Assembly (NCBI RefSeq): GCF_007993815.1
Contig: NZ_VJWE01000011.1
Location: 744,001-808,000, forward strand
Source: Acidovorax delafieldii
GTDB taxonomy: Bacteria; Pseudomonadota; Gammaproteobacteria; Burkholderiales; Burkholderiaceae_C
Length of the DNA: 64,000 nt
Direction of reading: 5' to 3'
In this document: piece after piece, positions 16,121 to 26,739 of the stretch
Numbering within the stretch: position 1 is the first letter of the stretch
Layout: each line of letters begins with the position of its first letter
Notes under the pieces: model-generated
The model's database searches: none
The model's input: only the letters and a program-made list of their open reading frames with translations
Told to the model about the DNA's origin: nothing
Program-made: the position numbers and the translations under genes

Positions 16121-18061
16121 TCAAGGAGTGACCAACGGCACCTCGCTGGCCTTGCGGGGCTTGCCCATGGGCGCACTGGCCAGGCCCTTTTGTACGGCGG
16201 CGATGTCTTCTTCGCTGGGGTACTCGCCCAGCAGCCAATAGTCAAACACGCGCCGCGCAATCGGGGCGGCGTGGGCAGCCCCAAAGCCTGCGTTCTCCAC
16301 AATGGCGGCCAGGGCGATGGTGGGGTTCTCGGCCGGGGCAAAGGCCGCAAACAGCGAGTGATCGCGCTGGTGCTCCTCCAGCGCCTTGGCGTTGTACTTC
16401 ACGTTCTGGCCCATGGTCACGGCCTGGGCGGTGCCCGTCTTGCCGGCCGAGGTGTAGGGCGCGCCCATGAACACCCGCGTGCCCGTGCCGCCTTTGTTCA
16501 CCGCCACCAGGGCATTGCGCACCAGCTCCACGTTTTTGGCCTGGTAACCCAGGTTGATGCCAGGGGGCTGCACGATCTCGGTGATGGCGCCGGTGACCGC
16601 ATTCTTCACTGCCTTGGCCATGTGGGGGCGATAGCGGATGCCCCCGTTGGCCAGCGTGGCCTCGGCCAGTGCCAGCTGCAGCATCGTGAAATTGTTGTAG
16701 CCCTGCCCAATGCCCAGCGACACCGTTTCGCCCGGGAACCAGCGTTTCATGTCGGCGCGTTTGTAGGTGTTGCGCTTCCACTCGGTGCTGGGCAGCGTGC
16801 CCCGCACTTCGCCGTTGAGGTCGATGCCCGTGGACTGGCCGAAGCCCAGCGGCTTCATGAAGTCGTGGATGGCATCCACACCCATGTCCACGGCCAGCGA
16901 ATAAAAGTAGGTGTTGCTGGAGAACTGGATGGCGCGGTGCATGTCCACGCCCCCCAGCCCGCCCTCGTGGCTGCGGAAGGTGTGGCCGCCAAAGGTGTAA
17001 AAGCCGGGGTCGTTCACCACCAGGCTGGGCGAGCGCTTGTTCAGCTGCAACGCCGCCAGCGCCATGAAGGGCTTGTAGGTGGAGCCGGGCGGGTAGGTGC
17101 CGCGCAGGGCGCGGTTGAGCAGCGGCTTGTCGATGGACTCATTGAGCGCGGCCCAGTTTTCGGCGTCAATGCCTTCGACAAACAGATTGGGGTCGAAGGT
17201 GGGCTTGCTCACCAGCGCCAGGATCTCGCCATTGCGCGGGTCGATCGCCACCAGCGCTCCGCGGCGGCTGCCATAAAGCTCTTCAATGAGTTTTTGCAGC
17301 TTGATGTCGATGGACAGCATCACGCTGTCGCCGGGGGTGGCGGCGTGGCTGGAGAGCTTGCGCACGGCGCGGCCACCCGCCGAGGTTTCCATCTGCTCCA
17401 CACCTGTCGCGCCATGCAGGGCCGACTCGAAACTGTGCTCGATGCCGAGCTTGCCGATGTACTCCGTGCCCCGGTAGTTGGCCTCGTCCTCCGAGTCCTG
17501 GATACGGGCCTTCTCGGTCTGGTTGATGCGCCCGATGTAGCCAATCGCATGGCTGGCCACGTCGCCCAGCGGGTAGTTGCGAAACAGCCGCGCCTTGATG
17601 TCCACACCCGGAAAGCGGTAGCGCTGGGCGGTGAAACGCGCCACCTCCTGATCCGTCAGGCGGGTGCGGATGGGCAGGGATTCGAAGTTACGCGACTCTT
17701 CCATGAGCCGCTTGAAGCGGCGGCGGTCACGCGCCTGGATGTCCACCACCTTGGCCAGGGCATCGATGGTCTCGTCCAGCACGCCGGCACGCGAGGGCGT
17801 GATCTCCAGCGTATAGGCCGAATAGTTGGTGGCCAGCACCACGCCGTTGCGGTCCAGGATGAGCCCCCGGTTGGGCACGATGGGCACCACGGCCGTGCGG
17901 TTGCTCTCCGCCTGGGCTGCCAGGTCCTCATGGCGCACTACCTGCAGGTACACCAGACGCGCCGCCACCAGGCAGAACGCCGCCATCACCACCAGGCCCA
18001 CCACCACGGCGCGCACCCGGAACCGCGAGGCGTCGGCTTCGCTGCTGCGCACCTCGGTCAT
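16121..18061 (-). CDS. mrdA: Penicillin-binding protein 2 (elongasome transpeptidase)
   Basis: 646 residues. One N-terminal membrane anchor (residues about 17-40), a dimerisation domain beginning NRTAVVPIVPNRGLILDRNG, and a transpeptidase domain with S327-T-Y-K330, SSN at 381-383 and KTGTA near 545. It cross-links peptidoglycan during rod elongation with RodA and MreBCD. It ends the minus-strand mreB-mreC-mreD-mrdA set. rodA, often next, is not present downstream; instead a repeat and a convergent transporter follow. Confidence 0.95.
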   Translation of the reverse strand: MTEVRSSEADASRFRVRAVVVGLVVMAAFCLVAARLVYLQVVRHEDLAAQAESNRTAVVPIVPNRGLILDRNGVVLATNYSAYTLEITPSRAGVLDETIDALAKVVDIQARDRRRFKRLMEESRNFESLPIRTRLTDQEVARFTAQRYRFPGVDIKARLFRNYPLGDVASHAIGYIGRINQTEKARIQDSEDEANYRGTEYIGKLGIEHSFESALHGATGVEQMETSAGGRAVRKLSSHAATPGDSVMLSIDIKLQKLIEELYGSRRGALVAIDPRNGEILALVSKPTFDPNLFVEGIDAENWAALNESIDKPLLNRALRGTYPPGSTYKPFMALAALQLNKRSPSLVVNDPGFYTFGGHTFRSHEGGLGGVDMHRAIQFSSNTYFYSLAVDMGVDAIHDFMKPLGFGQSTGIDLNGEVRGTLPSTEWKRNTYKRADMKRWFPGETVSLGIGQGYNNFTMLQLALAEATLANGGIRYRPHMAKAVKNAVTGAITEIVQPPGINLGYQAKNVELVRNALVAVNKGGTGTRVFMGAPYTSAGKTGTAQAVTMGQNVKYNAKALEEHQRDHSLFAAFAPAENPTIALAAIVENAGFGAAHAAPIARRVFDYWLLGEYPSEEDIAAVQKGLASAPMGKPRKASEVPLVTP

Positions 18062-18114
18062 GGCCTCACCCCTGAAAACACGGCCCAGAAGCTGGCTGCC
18101 TGCGTGACTGGCGC

Positions 18115-18235
18115 GGCCCAGGCCAGGGGACGCCGAGCAAGGGTCGCCCCGCCGCGAGCGCGTCGCCGCCCTTCCCGCAGTGCGCAGCGCTGCGAGAGAA
18201 GGGGGAGGCAGCGCTGCCGCTCAGGGGGTTGTTGC
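18115..18235. repeat. Dispersed repeat B, copy 1 (mreD-mrdA gap)
   Basis: A GC-rich stretch of imperfect inverted repeats (GCGCAGCGCTGCGAGAGAAG, then GGGGGAGGCAGCGCTGCCGC and CTCAGGGGG) between two essential cell-shape genes. It shares the CTCAGGGGG end and the GAGAGGGGG-like core with copies near 42.3 and 59.6 kb. Confidence 0.5.
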
Positions 18236-18242
18236 CTCATGT

Positions 18243-18761
18243 TCACAACGGCCGGTTCTGGTCTTTGTCGGGCGGGCGGCGCTGGGGCGCCAGCAGCACC
18301 CAACTGGCCAGGGGCCACAGCAGCGCCTCCAGGAACGGTGCCAGAAAGCTCCAGAACCCTGGGAAAATTCCGCCCGCCGCCATGCGCAGCAGCAGCTCGA
18401 TGGCATGGGCAACGGCAAACAGCGGAAACACCTGCAGCGCTTGCGACGGCACACTGAACCACAGCAAACGGCGGTGGATGGCGATGGCTCCGAACGACAG
18501 CACGGTGTAGGACAGCGCATGCTGGCCCAGCAGCGCAGACTGGCTCACGTCCATGCACAGGCCCAGCACAAAGGCCGCCCCCATGCCAATGCGCAGCGGC
18601 TGGTGCACGCCCCAGAACACCAGCAACACCATCAGCAGATCAGGCATCCACACCACGCGGCCCAGCGGCAGCATGTTGATGGCCAGACCCGCAGCCAGAC
18701 TGGCCCAGATGAACACCGGGTTCACCGGCATCAGCAGGGGCTCACCCCGCGGCATGATCAT
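18243..18761 (-). CDS. mreD: Rod shape-determining protein MreD
   Basis: 172 residues from ATG 18761, chosen because AAGGAGG lies 6 bases upstream. Five or so membrane helices; the helix ending WMPDLLMVLLVFW and the segment GMGAAFVLGLCMDV with its conserved Asp fit MreD. It is the membrane partner of MreC in the elongasome. It sits 43 bp after mreC and is separated from mrdA by the 181-bp repeat-containing gap. Confidence 0.88.
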   Translation of the reverse strand: MIMPRGEPLLMPVNPVFIWASLAAGLAINMLPLGRVVWMPDLLMVLLVFWGVHQPLRIGMGAAFVLGLCMDVSQSALLGQHALSYTVLSFGAIAIHRRLLWFSVPSQALQVFPLFAVAHAIELLLRMAAGGIFPGFWSFLAPFLEALLWPLASWVLLAPQRRPPDKDQNRPL

Positions 18762-18804
18762 CGCGAGCCTCCTTGTGTCGGGGTCATCGGGGCAAGGCGG
18801 CGGC

Positions 18805-19728
18805 TCATTTGCGGCCCCCGCGTTTGTTCGCGGGCGCGGCGGGGGCCGCATCCGGGCGGGGCAATTCGTTGTCGGCCAGGGGCTTGAGCACCACCACATG
18901 GCGCGCACCCTGCACCTGCGCCAAAGGCACGCAGTAGATGCGCGCAAACGCGGAGTCGGCACGGCGCTCCACCTTCACCACGCGCGCCACGGGCAGGCCC
19001 GGCGCATACAGGCCGTCCACGCCGCTGGTGGTCAGCAGGTCGTCTTCGCGGATGTCGGCGTTGGCGGGCATGAAGCGCAGCTCCATGCCACCACCATGGC
19101 CCGCCACCGGGTCGCCATAGGCCACGCCGCGCACGCCGGTGCGGATGTTCAGCACCGGAATCGCCTGGTCACGGTCCACCAGCAGCGTGACTTCGCTGAC
19201 CAGAGGAAACACACGGGTGACCTGGCCCAGCACGCCGGCCTCGTCCATCACCGGAGCGCCCAGCTCCACGCCGCCCAGCTGCCCCCGGTCCAGCACCACA
19301 CGGCGCGTGTAGGGGTCTGCGGTGTCGTAGATGACTTCGGCCGCCTGTGCGGGGGTCTGGAGCCGGTCGCGCAGCTCCAGCAGTTTGCGCAGCCGCTGGT
19401 TTTCCATGGCCAGCTGGTCGGCCTGGTTGGCGCGCTGGCCCATCACGGTCATCTTCTTGCGGGCGGCATCCAGGTCTTCTTGCGCGGTTTGCAGCGACTG
19501 GAAATAGCTGCGCCCGTGGCTGGCGAACTCCACCGGCTGCAGCATGAGCCACTGCACCGGGTACAGCACCGTGGCCACGGCCTGACGGAAGGGGCCGGTA
19601 ATCTGAAAGCGTGCGTCGGCCACCATGAGGAACAGCGCCAGCGCACTGAACACGGCCAAACGCGACAGGGCCGAAGGGCCCTGTTTGAAGAAAGGGGGAG
19701 CGCTGCGCTCCAGAGTACCCAAGGGCAT
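18805..19728 (-). CDS. mreC: Rod shape-determining protein MreC
   Basis: 307 residues. A short cytoplasmic tail, one membrane segment (AVFSALALFLMVADA), a coiled coil (about residues 70-118, ending ENQRLRKLLELRDRL) and the periplasmic beta domain (VVLDRGQLGGVELGAPVM, TTSGVDGLYAPGLPVARV). MreC couples MreB to PBP2. It follows mreB after 132 bp containing a terminator-like hairpin. The C-terminal 20 residues are Pro/Ala/Arg-rich and probably flexible. Confidence 0.93.
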   Translation of the reverse strand: MPLGTLERSAPPFFKQGPSALSRLAVFSALALFLMVADARFQITGPFRQAVATVLYPVQWLMLQPVEFASHGRSYFQSLQTAQEDLDAARKKMTVMGQRANQADQLAMENQRLRKLLELRDRLQTPAQAAEVIYDTADPYTRRVVLDRGQLGGVELGAPVMDEAGVLGQVTRVFPLVSEVTLLVDRDQAIPVLNIRTGVRGVAYGDPVAGHGGGMELRFMPANADIREDDLLTTSGVDGLYAPGLPVARVVKVERRADSAFARIYCVPLAQVQGARHVVVLKPLADNELPRPDAAPAAPANKRGGRK

Positions 19729-19826
19729 GGTGCGCAGCGGTCAGGATCTGCCGCGGGGAGCGGGCTCCACGGGCGGGTGCTCAGAAACAAGCATTGGAGC
19801 AGGTGCAGTCATGCAATTCAGAGCGC

Positions 19827-19852
19827 AAAAAAAGTGCCTGCAGCATACAGGC
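19827..19852 (-). terminator. Terminator-like hairpin between mreB and mreC
   Basis: On the minus strand GCCTG-tatgctg-CAGGC is followed by AC and a run of seven T. It lies 9 bases after the mreB stop, so it may reduce read-through from mreB into mreCD-mrdA. Confidence 0.55.
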
Positions 19853-19860
19853 CTGCCGAC

Positions 19861-20904
<1,044 letters not shown>

Positions 20905-21111
20905 TCAAAAATCCTCTCGGGCACGGCATGCGCGTCGGCCTGCCATCGCCAGGTATTCAGGGGGGTGTTTATGGGCTTTTTTCACGCAATTGACTCCCAT
21001 TCCAGGAGCTTTGCGGCAAAGCCGGGATAATACCCCATCCCCTGTGAATAACTCCCTCCGGCGCAGCCCGGATCACAGCTTTACTTCTGGTTTCTCTAGA
21101 TTCTCCTCCCT
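20905..21111. other. Divergent control region mreB/gatC
   Basis: No gene. It holds a 6-bp hairpin GCTTTG-CGG-CAAAGC at 21008-21022 followed by GATAAT, and a TTGACT at about 20990. No -35/-10 pair with normal spacing can be assigned confidently on either strand. Confidence 0.45.
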
Positions 21112-21411
21112 ATGGCACTGACCCCCCAGGACATCGGCCGCATTGCCAACTTGGCGCGGCTTGAGCTGACGCCCTCCGAAAGTGAGCGCATGCTCACGCA
21201 GCTCAATGGCTTCTTTGACATCGTGGAACAGATGCGGGCTGTGGATACCTCGGGCGTCACGCCCCTGGCCCACCCCGTCGCAGCTATCCAGGACGTGGCC
21301 CTGCGGCTGCGCGAGGACGTGGCCAGCGAGCCCAACCAGCGTGAAGCCAACCAGCAAAGCGCCCCCGCCGTCGAACGAGGCCTGTTCCTCGTGCCCAAAG
21401 TGATCGAGTAA
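21112..21411 (+). CDS. gatC: Asp/Glu-tRNA(Asn/Gln) amidotransferase subunit C
   Basis: 99 residues, typical GatC length, with [19 protein letters not shown] and [12 protein letters not shown]. It stabilises the GatA-GatB complex that converts misacylated Glu-tRNA(Gln) and Asp-tRNA(Asn). First of three tightly spaced genes: gatA begins 12 bases after the stop, gatB 1 base after gatA. Confidence 0.93.
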   Translation: MALTPQDIGRIANLARLELTPSESERMLTQLNGFFDIVEQMRAVDTSGVTPLAHPVAAIQDVALRLREDVASEPNQREANQQSAPAVERGLFLVPKVIE

Positions 21412-21423
21412 GAGCCCCGCCGC

Positions 21424-22917
<1,494 letters not shown>

Positions 22918-22918
22918 C

Positions 22919-24367
22919 ATGACCGCCAAACTGATCCATGGCTACGAAGTCGTCATCGGCTTCGAAACCCACACCCAGCTCGCAACCCAGAGCAAGATCT
23001 TCAGCCGTGCTCCCACCGCCTTTGGCGCCGAGCCCAACACGCAAGCTTGCGCAGTGGACCTGGCCCTGCCCGGCACCTTGCCGGTGATGAACCGCGAAGC
23101 CGTGGCCTGCGCTATCAAATTGGGACTGGCCCTCGGCTCCCACATTGCGCCCGTGAGCATTTTCGCGCGCAAGAACTACTTCTACCCCGATCTGCCCAAG
23201 GGTTACCAGATCAGCCAGTTCGAGATCCCGGTGGTGCAGGGCGGCGAGGTCGAGTTCTTTCTGGGCGACGAGAAGAAGACCGTGCGACTGGTGCGCGCCC
23301 ACCTCGAAGAAGACGCCGGCAAATCGCTGCATGAAGACTTCATCGGCCAGAGTGGTATCGACCTGAACCGCGCGGGCACGCCGCTCCTGGAGATCGTGAC
23401 CGAACCCGACATGCGCTCGTCCGAAGAGGCCGTCGCGTATGCCAAGGAGCTGCACAAGATCGTCACCTGGATCGGCATCTGCGACGGCAACATGCAGGAG
23501 GGCAGCTTCCGCTGCGATGCCAACGTGTCCGTGCGCAAGCCCGGCCAGCCGCTGGGCACGCGCCGCGAGATCAAGAACCTGAACTCGTTCAAGTTCATGC
23601 AGCAGGCCATCGACTACGAAATCCGCTGGCAGATCGAGCAGATCGAAGACGGCCACACGATCCAGCAGGCCACTGTGCTGTTCGACCCCGACACGGGCGA
23701 AACGCGCGCGATGCGCACCAAGGAAGACGCGGCGGACTACCGCTACTTTCCGGACCCCGACCTGCCTCCGCTACACATTTCAGAGCAGTGGGTGCAGGAT
23801 GAACGTGCGCAAATGGCCGAATTGCCTCGTACCATGGCCGCACGTTTTGTGGCGGACTATGCCCTGCCCGAGTACGACGCCACCACGCTCACGCAGAGCA
23901 AAGCCATGGCGGCATACTTTGAAGCAGCCGCCAAAGCCTGCAGCCAGCCCAAGCTGGCCAGTAACTGGATCATGGGAGAGGTGTCGCGCCGCCTGAATAT
24001 GGCGGAGACCGGTATCGAGCAAGCTCCTGTGACTGCAGCGCAGCTGGCCGCATTGATCGGCCGCATTGCCGACGGCACGATCTCCAACAACGCCGCCAAG
24101 CAGGTGTTTGATGCGCTGTGGACCGGAGAGTCGACCGAAGTGGATGCCGTCATCGAATCCAAGGGCCTCAAGCAGATGAACGACTCCGGCGCGCTGGAGA
24201 AGATCATCGACGAGGTGATTGCGGCCAACCCCGACAACGTGGCGCAGTTCCGTGCGGGCAAGGACAAGGCCTTCAACGCGCTGGTCGGCCAGATCATGAA
24301 GGCCAGCAAGGGCAAGGCCAATCCGACGCAGGTCAACGAACTGTTGCGCGCCAAGCTGGCGGGCTGA
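22919..24367 (+). CDS. gatB: Asp/Glu-tRNA(Asn/Gln) amidotransferase subunit B
   Basis: 482 residues. Catalytic-domain motifs [34 protein letters not shown] and [19 protein letters not shown] identify GatB; the C-terminal part is the helical YqeY-like tail that grips tRNA. It activates the misacylated tRNA carboxylate with ATP and uses ammonia from GatA. One base separates it from gatA. A strong palindromic terminator follows. Confidence 0.96.
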   Translation: MTAKLIHGYEVVIGFETHTQLATQSKIFSRAPTAFGAEPNTQACAVDLALPGTLPVMNREAVACAIKLGLALGSHIAPVSIFARKNYFYPDLPKGYQISQFEIPVVQGGEVEFFLGDEKKTVRLVRAHLEEDAGKSLHEDFIGQSGIDLNRAGTPLLEIVTEPDMRSSEEAVAYAKELHKIVTWIGICDGNMQEGSFRCDANVSVRKPGQPLGTRREIKNLNSFKFMQQAIDYEIRWQIEQIEDGHTIQQATVLFDPDTGETRAMRTKEDAADYRYFPDPDLPPLHISEQWVQDERAQMAELPRTMAARFVADYALPEYDATTLTQSKAMAAYFEAAAKACSQPKLASNWIMGEVSRRLNMAETGIEQAPVTAAQLAALIGRIADGTISNNAAKQVFDALWTGESTEVDAVIESKGLKQMNDSGALEKIIDEVIAANPDNVAQFRAGKDKAFNALVGQIMKASKGKANPTQVNELLRAKLAG

Positions 24368-24396
24368 CGCGCAAGCCGACTGGCAACAACACCAAC

Positions 24397-24422
24397 AACA
24401 AAGGGCCGCGAGGCCCTTTGTT
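24397..24422. terminator. Terminator after gatB
   Basis: A perfect 11-bp stem AACAAAGGGCC / GGCCCTTTGTT with a GCGA tetraloop, between convergent gatB and the DUF4124-type gene. The A- and T-rich arms allow use on both strands. Confidence 0.8.
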
Positions 24423-24497
24423 GTTTAGATCGTCTCAAATGGGGTGGTGGACGTCGTAGGCCAAGGGCAAGGGAATTGCGCCCCGCCCGCGCGGCCC

Positions 24498-25196
24498 TCA
24501 CCGCGTGGCGGCTGGAGCGGAGGCGTCGCTGGCAGGCGTTGTGCCCGGCAGCGGCATGCGCTGCGCATCCCACAGCTTGCGCAGCTGGGCCAGCTCCACG
24601 TCAAAGCGCTGGTGCACGCGGCGCTTTTCCTGGTCCTGCCCGGCAATGAAGCGCTGCTGCTCGGCAATGCTGTCTTCGTTCTCGGCAATCTTGCGGCGCA
24701 GCGCCATGGGGGCTTTGTTGGGGTCCTTCTTGTAGAACTCCATCTCCACATCGAAGGCTTTGCGCTGCTGGGCCAGTTCGACCAGGCGCTTTTCGGCGGT
24801 GGCGGTCACGTCATCGACGAGCTGAATGGCCGCAGCGCGCTCCACATCGTGCGTGGCCTTGTCGGGATAGCGGGCCGTCAGCGCGCGCTCGCGGCGGCGT
24901 TCTTCCAGCTCGCGGGCACGGGCTTCGGCCTCCTTGCGGCGCTGCGCCTCTTGCGCGGCGCGTTCCTGCTCGGTCAGCGAGGGGCCAATTTGCCGCCGCA
25001 CGATGCCCGAGGGCCCGAGTTCCCGCTGCTCGCGGTCGAGGCATTCGGCGATCGGACGGTCGGCCGTCAGACGCCGGCCATTGCGGTCCACGCAGGTGTA
25101 GATGCCGCCGGATGTCCCGGGGGCTTGCGCCCGCGCCCAATCAGCGCCCAGGGTGGCCAACAGAACCCCGCCCATGATCCACGCCGATTTGCTCAA
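24498..25196 (-). CDS. Exported DUF4124-type protein with coiled coil
   Basis: 232 residues. A signal peptide (residues 1-23, ending ARA), then IYTCVDRNGRRLTADRPIAE, which resembles the DUF4124 N-terminal pattern, then a long charged coiled coil (about 75-215; QERAAQEAQRRKEAEARARE). Probably periplasmic. Function unknown. Its start lies 5 bases after the pyrE stop, so it is cotranscribed with pyrE. Confidence 0.65.
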   Translation of the reverse strand: MSKSAWIMGGVLLATLGADWARAQAPGTSGGIYTCVDRNGRRLTADRPIAECLDREQRELGPSGIVRRQIGPSLTEQERAAQEAQRRKEAEARARELEERRRERALTARYPDKATHDVERAAAIQLVDDVTATAEKRLVELAQQRKAFDVEMEFYKKDPNKAPMALRRKIAENEDSIAEQQRFIAGQDQEKRRVHQRFDVELAQLRKLWDAQRMPLPGTTPASDASAPAATR

Positions 25197-25201
25197 ACCA
25201 T

Positions 25202-25900
25202 CTACCCCTCGTTGACGCCGTAACGCTGGCGGTAGGCCAGCACCTTTTCGTGGTGGGAACGCATCCCCTCTTCCCCATTTTTCTCAAGAAAGAGCAATAA
25301 GTCTGCCAGCCGTGAAATGGCACACACCTGCATGCCCAGTTGGTTGCGCACGTACTGCACGGCGCTGTGGTCCACGTCCTCGCCATTCTCGGTGGCTTTC
25401 TCCTGGCGGTCCAGCGCAATGGCCACTGCGTGGGGCGTGGCGCCGGCGGCGCGGATGATGGCGATGGACTCGCGGGCGGCCGTGCCGGCCGACATCACAT
25501 CGTCCACGATGAGCACCCGGCCCTTGAGAGGCGCTCCCACCAGGGTCCCACCCTCGCCGTGGTCCTTGGCCTCCTTGCGGTTGTAGGCAAAGGGCACGTT
25601 GCGGCCCAGGCGCGCCAACTCCACCGCCACGGTGGCAGCCAGCGGAATGCCCTTGTACGCGGGGCCAAACACCATGTCGAATTCGATGCCGCTGGCCAGC
25701 AGGGCTTTTGCATAGAATTCCGCGAGCCGGCCGATCTTGCGGCCGTCGTCAAACAGTCCGGCGTTGAAAAAATAGGGGCTCAGGCGCCCGGCTTTGGTCT
25801 TGAATTCACCAAACCGCAGCACGCCCGACTCGACGGCAAAACGGACGAAATCCTGCGCCAGCTGGCCCTGTTCGGGGGTTTGCACGCCAACATCCACCAT
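25202..25900 (-). CDS. pyrE: Orotate phosphoribosyltransferase
   Basis: 232 residues from ATG 25900, with AAGGA 8 bases upstream. The PRPP-binding signature is [18 protein letters not shown]; substrate motifs [19 protein letters not shown] and [15 protein letters not shown] are as in PyrE. It makes OMP from orotate and PRPP in pyrimidine synthesis. Its start codon overlaps, on the opposite strand, the first available ATG of the exodeoxyribonuclease III gene. Confidence 0.94.
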   Translation of the reverse strand: MVDVGVQTPEQGQLAQDFVRFAVESGVLRFGEFKTKAGRLSPYFFNAGLFDDGRKIGRLAEFYAKALLASGIEFDMVFGPAYKGIPLAATVAVELARLGRNVPFAYNRKEAKDHGEGGTLVGAPLKGRVLIVDDVMSAGTAARESIAIIRAAGATPHAVAIALDRQEKATENGEDVDHSAVQYVRNQLGMQVCAISRLADLLLFLEKNGEEGMRSHHEKVLAYRQRYGVNEG

Positions 25901-26714
25901 GGGGAAATCCTTGTTCAAGTTAACCAGCCTCAATCTCAATGGCATCCGCTCGGCCACCAGCAAAGGCGTGGAAAGCTGGATGGCAGCCACGCGGCCGGAT
26001 TGTATTTGTGTGCAGGAAGTGAAGGCCCAGGCCGCCGACATGGCCAACCGCTTCGAGCGCCTGGCCGACCTGCAAGGGCACTTCCACTTTGCCCAGAAAA
26101 AAGGCTATTCGGGCGTCGGCATCTACACGCGGCACGTGCCGTCGGATGTAGTCATTGGCTATGGATCGACCGAGTTCGATGCAGAAGGCCGATACGTCGA
26201 GCTGCGTTTTGACACGCCCGCCCGCAAGCTGTCGATCATCAGTGCGTACTTTCCCAGCGGCTCGTCGGGCGAAGAGCGGCAACAGGCCAAATTCCGCTTT
26301 CTGGCGGAGTTCCACCCCCACCTCATGCGCCTGAAGGCCGAGCGCGACTTCATCCTGTGTGGCGACATCAACATTGCGCACCAGCAAATCGACCTCAAAA
26401 ACTGGCGCAGCAACCAGAAGAACAGTGGTTTTTTGCCCGAAGAACGCGCCTGGATGACAAAGTTGTTGCACACAACTGATGAAGGCGGCGGCATCATAGA
26501 CGTTTACCGTCAGTTACAACCTACCGCCACCGACACCGCCTACACCTGGTGGAGCAACCGCGGCCAGGCCTATGCCAACAACGTGGGTTGGCGGCTGGAC
26601 TACCACCTGGCCACCCCTGCGATCGCGGCGCTGGCGCGTGCTGAACATATCTACAAGGGCGAAAAGTTCTCGGACCACGCACCCATCACGGTGGACTACG
26701 CACTGACCCTCTGA
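25899..26714 (+). CDS. xth: Exodeoxyribonuclease III / AP endonuclease
   Basis: 271 residues from ATG 25899. A TTG at 25911 preceded by GGGG at 25901-25904 would give 267 residues starting [14 protein letters not shown], closer to relatives, and may be the true start. Catalytic residues are in place: Asn in LNLNGIRS, Glu in CVQEVKAQ, Asp/Asn in CGDINIAH and the terminal [11 protein letters not shown]. It nicks abasic sites and trims 3' ends in base excision repair. Head-to-head with pyrE without intergenic space. Confidence 0.88.
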   Translation: MGKSLFKLTSLNLNGIRSATSKGVESWMAATRPDCICVQEVKAQAADMANRFERLADLQGHFHFAQKKGYSGVGIYTRHVPSDVVIGYGSTEFDAEGRYVELRFDTPARKLSIISAYFPSGSSGEERQQAKFRFLAEFHPHLMRLKAERDFILCGDINIAHQQIDLKNWRSNQKNSGFLPEERAWMTKLLHTTDEGGGIIDVYRQLQPTATDTAYTWWSNRGQAYANNVGWRLDYHLATPAIAALARAEHIYKGEKFSDHAPITVDYALTL

Positions 26715-26739
26715 GCCCTGCCCCAGCCCCTCTGCCCCG

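Noticed and set aside
16190..18457. 755-codon plus-strand frame opposite mrdA
   Set aside because: Antisense shadow of PBP2, whose catalytic motifs are complete on the minus strand.
23105..23125. GCTATCAAATTGG in gatB resembling repeat A
   Set aside because: Only a short match; the encoded AIKLG fits the GatB family, so it is chance.
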